NCBI RefSeq assembly: GCF_022271435.1
Contig: NZ_JAFIQY010000005.1
Span: 124,001-188,000, forward strand
Direction: 5' to 3'
Origin: Streptomyces monomycini
Lineage (GTDB): Bacteria > Actinomycetota > Actinomycetes > Streptomycetales > Streptomycetaceae
Length of the DNA stretch: 64,000 nucleotides
Under the pieces are notes generated by a model. The model saw only the letters and a program-made list of their open reading frames with translations. It ran no database searches and was not told where the DNA came from. Shown here piece after piece: positions 37,282 to 46,689 of this stretch. A program made the position numbers and the translations under genes. The first letter of the stretch is position 1. The number at the start of each line of letters is the position of its first letter.

Positions 37282-38405
37282 GTCGGGCTGACCTTCCGGG
37301 ACAGCCGCCGGGCGGCGGGCACCAGGGCCAGCAGTGCGGCCCCTGTTCCGGGGGCACCGGCCCGTGCGGCGAGTGCCGCCTGGAGCGGGATCATGGCGCG
37401 GATCCCGCTGCCGACGGCGCGCTGGAGGAGGTAGGGCGAAGGGTTCAGGGCCGCGTGGAAGAAGGGGCGGGCAGCGGTCTCGGCGTAGAGGAGGGCGGCG
37501 GCTTTGGCGAGGGGCCTGGTGAGGGAGTTGGGGAAGGCGTTGGGGAGGGCGTTGGCGAGGGACTTGGTCGCCGGGTCGGTGACGGGGATGTCGCCACCGG
37601 TCCCGCCCCTCCTGCTCACCCCGCCAACCACCCCGCCCACCGCGGCCACCACTCCCCACGCGGCCAGTGGCAGGGCCGATGAGCTGCCCTGCGCTTCGCG
37701 GCGCGAGACGGTGGTGACCGCGAGCGTGTGGGTGCCCAGCAACGCGGCCGACGGCAACGCCCTCCGCAGCGTCCGCCCCGAGCGCGCCGGAGCCGCCGAA
37801 ACCGCACCTTGCAGTACGTCGAGGGTGCGGGCGCAGGCCATGGCGAGCGGGCCCGCCTGGGTGTTCTTGAGGTGGAGGTCGTATGCCCAGACGGTGGCGG
37901 CGAGCGCCGTGCCGGTGGCGAGGGACGGCCGGCCGGCAGCTGCCGCCAAGGCGAGGCCCGCCGCCGTCAGTCCGGCAGCCGCGCCGAGGGCAGCTGCCGG
38001 GGCGATACGGCCGGACGGGATGGGGCGTTCCGGGCGTTCGACGGCGTCGGTGTCACGGTCGGCCCAGTCGTTGAGCGCCATGCCCGCCTCGTAGAGGCAG
38101 AGGGAGGAGCCGGTGGCGAGGAGGGTACGGCAGCCGGGCCGGCCCCCTGCTGCCGCAACCCCCGCCAGCAGGTCTCCCGGCACGCTGATCAGGGCCGATA
38201 CGCGGAGGAGTTCCAGCCAGGGAGAGGAGGCGCCGGCCGGCACGGCGCATGCGCGGCGAGAAGGAGCGTCGGCCGGCTCGGCAGAACCAGGGAGAGCAGT
38301 GGGACCGGAGGTGGCCATGGGAGCCACAGGAGTGACGGGAGCGATAGGAGTGACGGGAGCGATGGGACCGGTGGTCGCGGAGGCGTCGGTCGGCGGGAGG
38401 CTCAT
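37278..38405 (-). CDS. eboC: UbiA-family prenyltransferase, EboC-like
   Basis: The 375-residue membrane protein has the first Asp-rich motif NDWADRDTDAVERPERPIPS (about residue 115) and several hydrophobic helices (ALGAAAGLTAAGLALAAAAG and others). The second motif region is less clear (WAYDLHLKN). The first 55 residues are a Pro/Ala/Thr linker with VTPIAPVTP repeats. A Gly/Asn/Leu insert occurs at about residues 255-290. It should attach a prenyl or lipid chain to a soluble acceptor, as expected of EboC. Overlaps both neighbours by 4 nt. Confidence 0.87.
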   Translation of the reverse strand: MSLPPTDASATTGPIAPVTPIAPVTPVAPMATSGPTALPGSAEPADAPSRRACAVPAGASSPWLELLRVSALISVPGDLLAGVAAAGGRPGCRTLLATGSSLCLYEAGMALNDWADRDTDAVERPERPIPSGRIAPAAALGAAAGLTAAGLALAAAAGRPSLATGTALAATVWAYDLHLKNTQAGPLAMACARTLDVLQGAVSAAPARSGRTLRRALPSAALLGTHTLAVTTVSRREAQGSSSALPLAAWGVVAAVGGVVGGVSRRGGTGGDIPVTDPATKSLANALPNAFPNSLTRPLAKAAALLYAETAARPFFHAALNPSPYLLQRAVGSGIRAMIPLQAALAARAGAPGTGAALLALVPAARRLSRKVSPT

Positions 38406-39703
38406 CGGCGGGTCCGGAGGTCGTGGGCGAAGGCGAGGAGTTCGGCGTACTGGTCGGCCAGGGCGGCGGGTCCGCCGTCCGGGTCCTTGAAGTAGAAGCC
38501 GAGGGGGGCGAGGGGCCCGGAGACGCCCGCCGCGTGCGCGGCGGCCGTCAGGCGCACGAGGTCGAGCACCAGCGGCGCGGCGAGCGCCGAGTCGCAGCCC
38601 TGCCAGACGGTCTGGAGGATCATGCGGTTGCCGAGGAACCCTTCGAAGGCGACGTGATCCCAGGCGGTCTTCCAGTCCCCGAGGGCCGGAACGTTGTCGA
38701 TGTGCACCTCGCCGGGTGGTGCGGTACCGAGGTTGTCGGCGAGGACGCGTGTCTTGCCCGCGTTCTTGGCGGCCGCGGCAGCCGGGTCGGTCAGGGTGGC
38801 TCCGTCACCGCCGCCGAGCAGGTTGGTGCCGGACCAGGCACGGACGGGGAGGGCCCGCTGGGCGAACATCGGGGCGAGTACGGAGCGCAGCAGGGTCTGT
38901 CCCGTCTTGCCGTCGCGGCCCGCGTACGGCAGCCCGCTGCACACGGCCATCTGCTGGAGCAGCGGGTGGTGCATACCGGTGGAGGGCGTGAAGTTGACGT
39001 ACGGGCAGCCCGCGCGCAGCGCTGCGTGCGCGTACAGGGAACTGGGCGGGAGGCGGTCGTCGTCGCGTTCTTCCCCGGCCGCGGGCTCCGTGGAGGCCAC
39101 ATTGACGACGATGGCACGGTCGAGTGCGTGGGTCCGCAGGAACGCGCGCAGGTCGGCGGTGAAGGCGGTGACCAGTTCCCGGTCGTCACGGTCGTCGCCG
39201 GGGAGCGGGCCGCCGGGCCGTACGGCTTCGTCCGCCGCGGCCAGTTCGGCGCGTACGGCGTGCGGCAGGCCGTACGGGAGTACGCCGCCCGCCGCGAGTT
39301 CCTCGGCCCGTTTGGGCAGCGGGTACGAGGTGGTGTCGTGGCCGCCGAAGACGAGGGCGGACAGCGGCGGCAGCGGTACCCCGTCGAACGGCGCGGTCTC
39401 GGTGACCATGCCGGTCGGCGGGTGCAGCCCGGCGGCGACGGCGGCGCAGCCGGTGATCACGGTCGTCGCGACCGACCCCCGCGCCCCGACCAGCCATACT
39501 CCCGTACGCCCGCCACCGCCCCCGGCGTAATCGGCGCCCCCGGCACCCCCACCGGATTCCGGCCCGCCACCACCCCCGGCCCCCTCCACACCCCTGCCCG
39601 CTCTCGCCGTACTCCCCGATCCCGCCGTACTCCCCGATCCCGCCGTACTCCCCGATCCCGCCTTACACTCTGCTCCCGCCACCCACTCCAACCCCGTCAT
39701 CAT
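38402..39703 (-). CDS. Inositol-3-phosphate-synthase-like NAD-dependent sugar phosphate cyclase
   Basis: The protein has 433 residues. A 65-residue Gly/Ser/Ala leader with GSGSTA repeats precedes the Rossmann start VWLVGARGSVATTVITGCAA. Family blocks follow: VFGGHDTTS, IVVNVASTEP, NFTPSTGMHHPLLQQMA, AWSGTNLLGGGDGATLTDPA, GDWKTAWDHVAFEGFLGNRM and CDSALAAPLVLDLVRL. These are the NAD-site and active-site segments of myo-inositol-1-phosphate synthases. Canonical bacterial enzymes turn glucose 6-phosphate into inositol 3-phosphate. In cyanobacterial ebo operons this place is taken by EboD, a dehydroquinate-synthase-type cyclase. The substrate here is unknown. Confidence 0.85.
   Translation of the reverse strand: MMTGLEWVAGAECKAGSGSTAGSGSTAGSGSTARAGRGVEGAGGGGGPESGGGAGGADYAGGGGGRTGVWLVGARGSVATTVITGCAAVAAGLHPPTGMVTETAPFDGVPLPPLSALVFGGHDTTSYPLPKRAEELAAGGVLPYGLPHAVRAELAAADEAVRPGGPLPGDDRDDRELVTAFTADLRAFLRTHALDRAIVVNVASTEPAAGEERDDDRLPPSSLYAHAALRAGCPYVNFTPSTGMHHPLLQQMAVCSGLPYAGRDGKTGQTLLRSVLAPMFAQRALPVRAWSGTNLLGGGDGATLTDPAAAAAKNAGKTRVLADNLGTAPPGEVHIDNVPALGDWKTAWDHVAFEGFLGNRMILQTVWQGCDSALAAPLVLDLVRLTAAAHAAGVSGPLAPLGFYFKDPDGGPAALADQYAELLAFAHDLRTRR
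39607..39660. repeat. 18-bp tandem repeat coding the GSGSTA leader
   Basis: Three perfect copies of CCGTACTCCCCGATCCCG lie at 39607, 39625 and 39643, with degenerate flanking copies. Read on the minus strand each gives GSGSTA at the N-terminus of the cyclase. Confidence 0.9.
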
Positions 39704-41052
39704 CTACCGCCCTTCGCCGCCGTCGCGTACTCCTTCACCCGGATGTTGCGGAAGGAGATCCGGTCCTCGTCGCCGTGGTTCTGGATGCCGATGTGGCCCT
39801 GGCGCAGGCTGCGCGCCGGGTCCGTGTTCGTGAAGTCGTTGATCTTCCGTCCGTTGAGGTGGACGCGCAGCCGTTCGCCCTCGACCCGGAGTTCGTAGGT
39901 GTTCCACTCCCCCGGCGGGTTGAGCGCGGCGTCGCGCGCCTCGGTGTCGGCTGCCTGGAATCCGTAGACGGAACCGGTGGTGCGGTCCGGGGCGTCGGTG
40001 GCGTCGATCTGGATCTCGTAGCCGTTGTTCACCGCCGACCAGGGGTCGTCGGAGGGCGGGAAGCCGATGAAGACCCCGGAGTTGTCGTCGCCGTCGGCGC
40101 CGGACATCCTCCAGTCCAGTTTGAGGGAGTACGCACCGAATTCCCGGACCGCGTACCAGAGCATGCCCATGCCGCCACTGGAGGTGAGGGTGCCGTCCTC
40201 CAGGGTGAAGGAGCCGGGGCCCGCCTGCTTCCAGCCGCGGGCCGAGGTGCCGTCGAAGAGGGCCCGGTAGCCGGTCTCCGGGCGGCAGTCGGCCTGTGCG
40301 GCGCCGGTGGCCCAGCGGATGCCGCCCAGCAGATGCGTGCGGAAGGCGGGGTCGGCGAAGGACTGCCGGGTGTGGCCGGCGCCGGTGTAGAAGGCCCGGC
40401 CGCCGCGGTATTCCTGGCACCAGGCGATGGGGTGGTCGCCGCGCATCGTGCCGCCGCTGTACGTGGTCTCGTCGAGGGCGGCGAGGACGTGGGCGCGGGT
40501 GCGCGGGTTGCTGCGGTAGTTGTACCACTCGTCGGTGCGGTCCCAGGCCGCGGCCAGGTGGGCGGTGGCCGGGTGGGCACGGTCCTCGACGCGTACGGTG
40601 GCGGGCTGCACGGCGGGGTGGGACTGGAAGTAGGCGCCCGCCAAGCCCCCGTAGAAGGGCCAGTCGTACTCGGTGTCGGCGGCGGCGTGCACCCCCACAT
40701 ACCCGCCGCCGCGCGCTATGTAGCGTTCGAACGCCTGCTGCTGGGCGGGGTGCAGCACGTCGCCGGTGGTGGAGAGGAAGACGACGGCGGCGTAGCGGGC
40801 CAAGCGCTTGTCGTTGAAGGCGGCGGCGTCCTCGGTGGCGTCCACGGTGAATCCGTGCTGCTTGCCGAGGGCCTGGACGGCGGCGATGCCGTCGGGAATC
40901 GAGTCGTGCCGGAATCCGGCGGTCTTGGAGAAGACCAGGACCCGGTTCTCGTCGCGTTCCGGGGCACGGGTGGTGTCGCCGGGCAGGGTCATCGTCGCCA
41001 GCAGAGTGGCGGCGGCCGCCGCGGTGGTGGCCAGCCGGGCAACAGCATGCAT
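39700..41052 (-). CDS. Secreted ThuA-domain protein fused to a DUF1080/3-keto-disaccharide hydrolase domain
   Basis: This 450-residue exported protein has a signal peptide (about residues 1-25). The ThuA-like domain follows (VLVFSKTAGFRHDSIPDGIA, VVFLSTTGDVL, GGGYVGVHAAADTEYDWPFY, WCQEYRGGRAFYTGAGHT). The C-terminal beta-sandwich (YRALFDGTSARGWKQAGPG, SGVFIGFPPS, YEIQIDATDAPDRTTGSVYG) is of the 3-keto-disaccharide hydrolase type. The ATG at 41052 gives MHAVARLATTAAAAA. These domains are found with Gfo/Idh/MocA enzymes in 3-ketoglycoside pathways, and such an oxidoreductase is encoded upstream in this run. Overlaps the cyclase gene by 4 nt. Confidence 0.88.
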   Translation of the reverse strand: MHAVARLATTAAAAATLLATMTLPGDTTRAPERDENRVLVFSKTAGFRHDSIPDGIAAVQALGKQHGFTVDATEDAAAFNDKRLARYAAVVFLSTTGDVLHPAQQQAFERYIARGGGYVGVHAAADTEYDWPFYGGLAGAYFQSHPAVQPATVRVEDRAHPATAHLAAAWDRTDEWYNYRSNPRTRAHVLAALDETTYSGGTMRGDHPIAWCQEYRGGRAFYTGAGHTRQSFADPAFRTHLLGGIRWATGAAQADCRPETGYRALFDGTSARGWKQAGPGSFTLEDGTLTSSGGMGMLWYAVREFGAYSLKLDWRMSGADGDDNSGVFIGFPPSDDPWSAVNNGYEIQIDATDAPDRTTGSVYGFQAADTEARDAALNPPGEWNTYELRVEGERLRVHLNGRKINDFTNTDPARSLRQGHIGIQNHGDEDRISFRNIRVKEYATAAKGGR

Positions 41053-41168
41053 GGGCGGTCTCCTTCCTCCGGCCACGGGGCGGGCGGCCGACGGTTCCGC
41101 GTCCGGTCGTCCCGGACGACGCCGTCCGCGCCGTCCGCGCCGTCCGCCCGCCCCGGTGGCCACCTGGG

Positions 41169-43661
41169 TCAGCGGGTGGTGAAGGCGAAGTCGTCCACGT
41201 CGTAGAGAGCGCCGGTGCCGCTGCCCTTGAAGACGAGGTAGAGGGTGGTGGTACCGGCCGGGGGTTTGCCGTCGAGGGTGGTCGAGACGTCGGTGAAGGT
41301 CTCCCAGCCGCCGGTCACCGGTACCTTGACGCTGCCGAGCAGCCGTCCGTCCGCCCGGCCCGTACGGATCTCCAGCGTGCCGCCGGATCCGGCGGAGGAC
41401 ACCCGGGCGGTGAACTTCGTGGCGTTCTTGACGACATACGGCTGGAACGCGATCCAGTCGCCGTGGTGGATGTCTCCCACGGTCCGGCCGCCGTGCGCCG
41501 GTGCGTGGCTGATGACCTGGACGCCGTGGGAGCTGCCGAAGTGCTCGGCCTGGCGGTGCCGGGGCTGGGTGACGGCCTGGTCGTGGCTGGTCAGCGGCGG
41601 CTGGCCGTTGGCTCCCTGGTCGGTGTACTCGGCGTCGAAGACCCCGAAGATGTTGGCGTTGGGGTCGTGCTCGTTGTCCGCCGAGGTCTGGATGGTGCCG
41701 GAGCAGCCGGTGGCGGAGGTGACGGGGTGGCCGTGGCTGTCGTGACCGAGGATGTGGGTGACCTTGACCTTGGCGCAGTCGATGGTCCGGTCCTCGGGGT
41801 CGGTGACCTTGACCTGGAACGGGACCTTGTCACCGAAGGTGAAGAGCTGGCCGTCCGCGGGGAGTTGCAGGGTGACCTTGGGCGCGGTGTTGCCGACGGT
41901 CAGGTACACGCTCGCCGATCCGGTGCGGCCGCCGGGGTCCTTGGCGGTGACGGTCGCGGTGTAGGTGCCGTTCTTGCGGTACGTGTGGGTGGGGTTCTGC
42001 TGGTTCGCGCTCGTACCGTCGCCGAAGTCCCAGGTGTACGTCAGCGCGTCGCCGTCCGCGTCGGTGGCCGAGGCGGTGAACTTCGTGCGCAGCGGCGCCT
42101 GACCGGAGGTGCGGTCGGCCTTGGCCTCGGCGACCGGTGAGTGGCCGCCGGTGGCGTTCTCGATGCGGTAGAGGGCGGAGTTCTCGTCGCCGTTGAAGTA
42201 GCCGGTCCCGTAGTCCAGGACGTACAGCGCGCCGTCCGGGCCGAAGGCCATGTCCATGACCTGGGTGCCCTTCCAGGGGAAGGCGTTGATGGTGCGGCCC
42301 GTGCCGTCGGCGGCCTGTTCGATGCGCTTGATCCAGCGGCGCCCGAACTCCCCGGCGAAGAAGTTCCCGTCGTACGCCTGCGGGAACTTGACCTGCGAGG
42401 TGGAGGCGGCGTCGTAGCGGTAGACGGGCCCGGCCATCGGGGACTCGGAACCGGTGCCGAACTCGGGCACCGAGCCGCCGTCGTACGGGATCCACGCGGG
42501 CTGGGCGGCCGGCAGGTCGGTCAGGCCGGTGTTGCGCGGCGACGTGTTCCGGGGAGCGGCGCAGTCGAAGGCTGAGCCGGGGGTTTCGGTGGCGAAGTCG
42601 TAGTCGACGTAGGCGTCGTTGTTACCGGTGCAGTACGGCCATCCGTAGTTGCCGGGCTTGGTGACGCGCGCGAACTCGACCTGGCCCGACGGGCCGCGCT
42701 TCGGGTCGGCGGTGCCCGCGTCGGGCCCGTAGTCGCCGACGTAGACGGTGCCGGTGGGCTTGTCGACGCTCATCCGGAAGGGGTTGCGGAAGCCCATCGC
42801 GTAGATCTCGGGCCGGGTCTTGGCGGTGCCGGCCGGGAAGAGGTTGCCGTCGGGAACGGAATACGTGCCGTCGGCGTTGACCTTTATACGCAGGATCTTG
42901 CCGCGAAGGTCATCGGTGTTCCCCGCACTGCGCTGGGCGTCGTAGGCAGGGTTGCGGATCGCACGCTCGTCGATGGGCGTGAAACCGTCGGAGGCGAACG
43001 GGTTGGAGTCGTCGCCGGTGGAGAGGTAGAGGTTGCCCTGTGCGTCGAAGTCGATGTCACCGCCCACGTGACAGCAGATGCCGCGCGAGGCGGGCACGTC
43101 CAGGATCTTCTTCTCGCCGGCCAGGTCCAGGGTGCCGTCGGTCTTCAGGACGAAGCGGGAGAGGCGGTTGACGCCGTCGAACTTCGCGAAGTCCGCTGCG
43201 GTGCCCTCGTCGGGGGCGTCGCCGGAAGGGGTGTCGAGAGGGGGCGCGTAGTAGAGGTAGACGAAGCGGTTGGCGGCGAAGCCGGGGTCGATGCCGACGC
43301 CCTGGAGGCCTTCCTCGTCGTGGCTGTAGACGGGCAGTTTGCCCGCGACCTTCGTGGTGCCGCCCGCGTCGGTCAGGCGAACCGTTCCGTCCCGCGAGGT
43401 GTGCAGCACGGACCGGTCCGGCAGCACGTCGAGCGTCATCGGCTCGCCCGTCTCGGGTTCGCCCTTGGCGAGGGTGACCTGCTGGAAGTCCTCGGCGGCG
43501 GTCGGCGCGGCCTGCGTCGCACCGGCGGCCGGCACGGCGGCTGCCGGTACGGCGACGGCGGCCGGGACGCCGGCCAGGGACAGGGACGTGGCGGCCAGCA
43601 GCGCGCTCGCGAACAGGGCGAGTGCCGGGCGCAGGGTGCCTCGGCGTGATCTTCGGTGCAT
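41169..43661 (-). CDS. Secreted glucose/sorbosone dehydrogenase with PKD and CBM6 domains
   Basis: This 830-residue exported protein has a signal peptide (about residues 1-40). The beta-propeller dehydrogenase domain (about residues 60-510) carries DDLRGKILRIKVNADGTY, YAMGFRNPFRMSVDKPTGTV and AFGPDGALYVLDYGTGY. A PKD domain follows (about residues 515-600: TYTWDFGDGTSANQQNPTHT) and a C-terminal CBM6-like module (HGVQVISHAPAHGGRTVGDI, VYVVKNATKFTARVS-type strands). It should bind a polysaccharide and oxidise a sugar outside the cell. A ThuA/DUF1080 gene follows after 117 nt. Confidence 0.9.
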   Translation of the reverse strand: MHRRSRRGTLRPALALFASALLAATSLSLAGVPAAVAVPAAAVPAAGATQAAPTAAEDFQQVTLAKGEPETGEPMTLDVLPDRSVLHTSRDGTVRLTDAGGTTKVAGKLPVYSHDEEGLQGVGIDPGFAANRFVYLYYAPPLDTPSGDAPDEGTAADFAKFDGVNRLSRFVLKTDGTLDLAGEKKILDVPASRGICCHVGGDIDFDAQGNLYLSTGDDSNPFASDGFTPIDERAIRNPAYDAQRSAGNTDDLRGKILRIKVNADGTYSVPDGNLFPAGTAKTRPEIYAMGFRNPFRMSVDKPTGTVYVGDYGPDAGTADPKRGPSGQVEFARVTKPGNYGWPYCTGNNDAYVDYDFATETPGSAFDCAAPRNTSPRNTGLTDLPAAQPAWIPYDGGSVPEFGTGSESPMAGPVYRYDAASTSQVKFPQAYDGNFFAGEFGRRWIKRIEQAADGTGRTINAFPWKGTQVMDMAFGPDGALYVLDYGTGYFNGDENSALYRIENATGGHSPVAEAKADRTSGQAPLRTKFTASATDADGDALTYTWDFGDGTSANQQNPTHTYRKNGTYTATVTAKDPGGRTGSASVYLTVGNTAPKVTLQLPADGQLFTFGDKVPFQVKVTDPEDRTIDCAKVKVTHILGHDSHGHPVTSATGCSGTIQTSADNEHDPNANIFGVFDAEYTDQGANGQPPLTSHDQAVTQPRHRQAEHFGSSHGVQVISHAPAHGGRTVGDIHHGDWIAFQPYVVKNATKFTARVSSAGSGGTLEIRTGRADGRLLGSVKVPVTGGWETFTDVSTTLDGKPPAGTTTLYLVFKGSGTGALYDVDDFAFTTR

Positions 43662-43854
43662 GGTGCCTCCCTTGCGGGTGGGTGGGCTGAGGGGTGTCGC
43701 TCGGTCAGGCGGCCCGGCCGGGGTGCGTGGGCGAAAGGCTGCTCGGTCATGCGCCCGGCCGGGGCGGGTGGGCGCATGGGTGATGCTCGGCCAGGGTGTG
43801 GGCCGGGTGTCGCGTCGCCATGCCTGCGGAGATCCGTCGGGAGCGCCCTGGTCC

Positions 43855-44868
43855 TCAGCTGCCGGACGGGTCTGCCCCGAAGGCCGCGTCGAAAGCGGCG
43901 GCGGGCGGCTCGTAGTCGTACGACTTGAGGTGGGCCAGTGCTTCGGGCGCGCCCTGGAGGCGGTCCATGCCGGGGTCCTCCCACTCGACCGACACCGGAC
44001 CCTCGTAGCCGATCGAACGCAGCATCCGGAAGACGTCCTCCCAGGGCACCTCGCCGCGTCCGGCCGAGACGAAGTCCCAGCCGCGGCGTGGGTCGCCCCA
44101 GGGAAGGTGGGAGCCGAGGCGGCCGTTGCGGCCGTCCAGCCGGCGCCGTGCCTCCTTGCAGTCCACGTGGTAGATCCGGTCCCGGAAGTCGTACAGGAAA
44201 CCGACCGGGTCGAGGTCCTGCCAGACGAAGTGGCTGGGGTCGAAGTTCAGGCCGAAGGCGGGCCGGTCACCGATCTCCTCCAGGGCTCGGCGGGTGGTCC
44301 AGTAGTCGTACGCGATCTCGCCGGGGTGCACCTCGTGGGCGAAGCGCACGCCCTCCGCGTCGAAGACGTCCAGGACCGGCCCCCACCGCTCGGCGAAGTC
44401 CGTGTAACCGGCGTCGATCGTCGAGGGCGGTACGGGCGGGAACATGGCCACCAGGTGCCAGATCGCGGAGCCGGTGAAGCCGATCACGGTCCGTACGCCG
44501 AACGCCGCGGCGGCGCGCGCGGTGTCCGCCATCTCGGCCGCGGCCCGGCGCCGTACGCCCTCCGGCTCGCCGTCGCCCCAGACGCGGGCGGGCAGGATGG
44601 CGCGGTGCCGCTCGTCGATGATCGCGTCGCAGACGGCCTGGCCCACCAGGTGGTTGGAGACGGCCCAGCACTTCAGGCCGTACTTGTCGAGGAGCTGGCC
44701 GCGGGTGGCGAGATAGCCCGGCTCGGCGAGGGCCCGGTCCACTTCGAAGTGGTCGCCCCAGCAAGCGAGTTCGAGACCGTCGTAACCGAAGTCGCGGGCG
44801 AGCCGGCAGACCTCCTCCAGGGGCAGGTCGGCCCACTGTCCGGTGAAGAGCGTGAACGGTCTGGCCAT
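43855..44868 (-). CDS. Sugar phosphate isomerase/epimerase (TIM barrel)
   Basis: The 337-residue cytosolic protein begins [55 protein letters not shown] (Glu ligand), [20 protein letters not shown] (Asp, His), [12 protein letters not shown] and [13 protein letters not shown] (terminal Glu) are all metal-site segments of the family. Relatives convert keto-sugars or inositol derivatives and occur next to Gfo/Idh/MocA oxidoreductases, as here. About 200 bp separate it from that oxidoreductase gene. Confidence 0.9.
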   Translation of the reverse strand: MARPFTLFTGQWADLPLEEVCRLARDFGYDGLELACWGDHFEVDRALAEPGYLATRGQLLDKYGLKCWAVSNHLVGQAVCDAIIDERHRAILPARVWGDGEPEGVRRRAAAEMADTARAAAAFGVRTVIGFTGSAIWHLVAMFPPVPPSTIDAGYTDFAERWGPVLDVFDAEGVRFAHEVHPGEIAYDYWTTRRALEEIGDRPAFGLNFDPSHFVWQDLDPVGFLYDFRDRIYHVDCKEARRRLDGRNGRLGSHLPWGDPRRGWDFVSAGRGEVPWEDVFRMLRSIGYEGPVSVEWEDPGMDRLQGAPEALAHLKSYDYEPPAAAFDAAFGADPSGS

Positions 44869-45069
44869 ACGTGACTCCTCGGGGCGGACGGACGGGCGGG
44901 CGGAGAGGTACGGGAGTACGGCGCGGTGCGGGGTGCGGAGTTCCGGGACGGTACGGGGGTGCGGAGCGGTACAGGGGCGCGGGGGTGCGGAGCGGTACGG
45001 ACGGTGCGGTGGCCGGTTGTGAGGAAACGATCCGGTCGGCGGAGGCGACTGACAAGAGGGAGGGGTGCG
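44869..45069. other. Repeat-like spacer between epimerase and oxidoreductase genes
   Basis: About 200 bp with several degenerate copies of GTGCGGAGCGGTAC-type words (44,920-45,010), similar in flavour to the array at 50,745-50,950. No gene seen. Confidence 0.45.
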
Positions 45070-46629
45070 TCAGGTGGGGTTGTCGGCCACCGGCACGGGC
45101 GCGGATTCGGGTACGGAGGCGGGCTCGGGCAAGGGGGCGGACTCGGATACGGATGCGGATTCGGGCGCGGGAGCGGACTCGGCCACGGGCGTGTACGCGC
45201 AGTTCTTGGCCGCGCTGTCCTCGACGGCCGCCAGCACCCGTTGCACCTGCAGCCCGTCCGCGAAGGACGGCGCGGGCTCACGGCCGGCCGCGATGGCGTG
45301 CACGAGGTCACGGGCCTGGTGGACGAAGGTGTGCTCGTAACCGAGGCCGTGGCCGGGCGGCCACCACGCCTCCAGGTACGGATGACCGGGTTCGGTGACC
45401 AGGATGCGGCGGAAGCCGGCCGCGACGGCCGGTTCGGTGTGGTCGTGGAAGGACAGCTCGTTGAGCCGTTCCAGGTCGAAGGCGAGCGAGCCGTGTTCCC
45501 CGTTCAGTTCGATGCGCAGCGCGTTCTTGCGGCCCGCGGCGACCCGGCTGGCCTCGAAGGAGGCGAGCGCGCCGGAGGCGAAACGGCCGGTGAACAGGGC
45601 GGCGTCGTCGACGGTGACGGGGCCCCGGCCGCCGGTGGGCAGCGGACGTTCCCGTACGAAGGTGCCGGTGACCGCGGACACGCCCGCCAGCAGCTCCCCC
45701 GCCAGGTACTGAGCGAGGTCGACGATGTGCGCGCCGAGATCGCCGAGCGCTCCGGAACCCGCCTGTTCCCGGCGCAGCCGCCAGGTCAGGGGCGCTTCGG
45801 GGTCGACCAGCCAGTCCTGGAGGTAGGTGGCGCGTACATGCCGCAGGGTGCCGATCCGGCCGTCACGGATCATACGGCGGGCGAGGGCGGCGGCCGGGGT
45901 GCGGCGGTAGTTGAAGCCGACCATGGCGCGTTGGCCGCGGGCCCGGGCGGTCTCGGCGGCCGCCGCCATCGCCTCCGCCTCCGCCACGGAGTTGGCCAGC
46001 GGCTTCTCGCACAGGACGTGCTTGCCGGCGGCCAGCGCGGCGACGGCGATCTCGGCGTGGCTGTCGCCCGGCGTGCAGATGTCGACGAGCTGCACGTCGG
46101 CACGGTCGAGCAGGCGCCGCCAGTCGGTCTCGGCGGCGGCCCAGCCGTGCCGGGTGGCGGCCGCCGTGACGGCGTCCCGGTCCCGGCCGCACACCACGTT
46201 CATCGCGGGGCGCAGCAGCAGGTCGAAGACGCGGCCCACGGTGCGCCAGCCCTGGGAGTGGGCGGCGCCCATGAAGGCGTAGCCGACCATGCCGATGCCG
46301 AGTTCGGCCCGCGGGCCGGGCGGCGGGGGCTGATGGGGGCGCGGGGGCGGCGGGGTCACTTCCGTAACCGGTCGTGCGGCATGCGGTGCCGGATTCCGTA
46401 CGTGGCCGTCGTGCGCGTCGCGGTCGTCGTGCGCGTCGCGGTTGTCGTGCGCGTCGCGGTCGTCGTGCTCGGCACGCGCTTCGCGGGCGTCGCGGTCGTC
46501 GTGCTCAACACGGTCGTCGCGGTCGTCGTGTTCAGCGCGGTCGTCGCGGTCGTCGTGTTCAGCGCGGTCGTCGCGGTCGTCGTGTTCAGCGCGGTCGTCG
46601 CGGTCGTCGTGCTCGTCGCGGTCATTCAT
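45070..46629 (-). CDS. Gfo/Idh/MocA-family NAD(P)-dependent oxidoreductase with repetitive N-terminal extension
   Basis: In this 519-residue protein the enzyme begins near residue 113 (IGMVGYAFMGAAHSQGW, Rossmann site). VDICTPGDSHAEIAVAALAA and GKHVLCEKPLANSV (the EKP motif) follow, then the C-terminal domain with GSGALGDLGAHIVDLAQYL. The first 75 residues are tandem 9-mers EHDDRDDRA and AHDDRD-type repeats, rich in Asp, His and Arg. A later GTG near 46361 would remove them. The C-terminal 35 residues are Pro/Glu/Ser repeats. It should oxidise a sugar or inositol at a secondary hydroxyl, fitting the 3-keto-sugar and importer genes around it. Confidence 0.88.
   Translation of the reverse strand: MNDRDEHDDRDDRAEHDDRDDRAEHDDRDDRAEHDDRDDRVEHDDRDAREARAEHDDRDAHDNRDAHDDRDAHDGHVRNPAPHAARPVTEVTPPPPRPHQPPPPGPRAELGIGMVGYAFMGAAHSQGWRTVGRVFDLLLRPAMNVVCGRDRDAVTAAATRHGWAAAETDWRRLLDRADVQLVDICTPGDSHAEIAVAALAAGKHVLCEKPLANSVAEAEAMAAAAETARARGQRAMVGFNYRRTPAAALARRMIRDGRIGTLRHVRATYLQDWLVDPEAPLTWRLRREQAGSGALGDLGAHIVDLAQYLAGELLAGVSAVTGTFVRERPLPTGGRGPVTVDDAALFTGRFASGALASFEASRVAAGRKNALRIELNGEHGSLAFDLERLNELSFHDHTEPAVAAGFRRILVTEPGHPYLEAWWPPGHGLGYEHTFVHQARDLVHAIAAGREPAPSFADGLQVQRVLAAVEDSAAKNCAYTPVAESAPAPESASVSESAPLPEPASVPESAPVPVADNPT
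46400..46615. repeat. 27-bp in-gene repeat coding EHDDRDDRA
   Basis: Three near-perfect 27-bp units (each nine codons on the minus strand) plus shorter GTCGTCGCG/GTCGTCGTG variants fill the N-terminal extension of the oxidoreductase. Confidence 0.85.
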
Positions 46630-46689
46630 GCATCACCTCGTCGGTCGGCCGTGGTCGGCGGTCTTCCGGGAACTGTGCGGCGGTGATCG

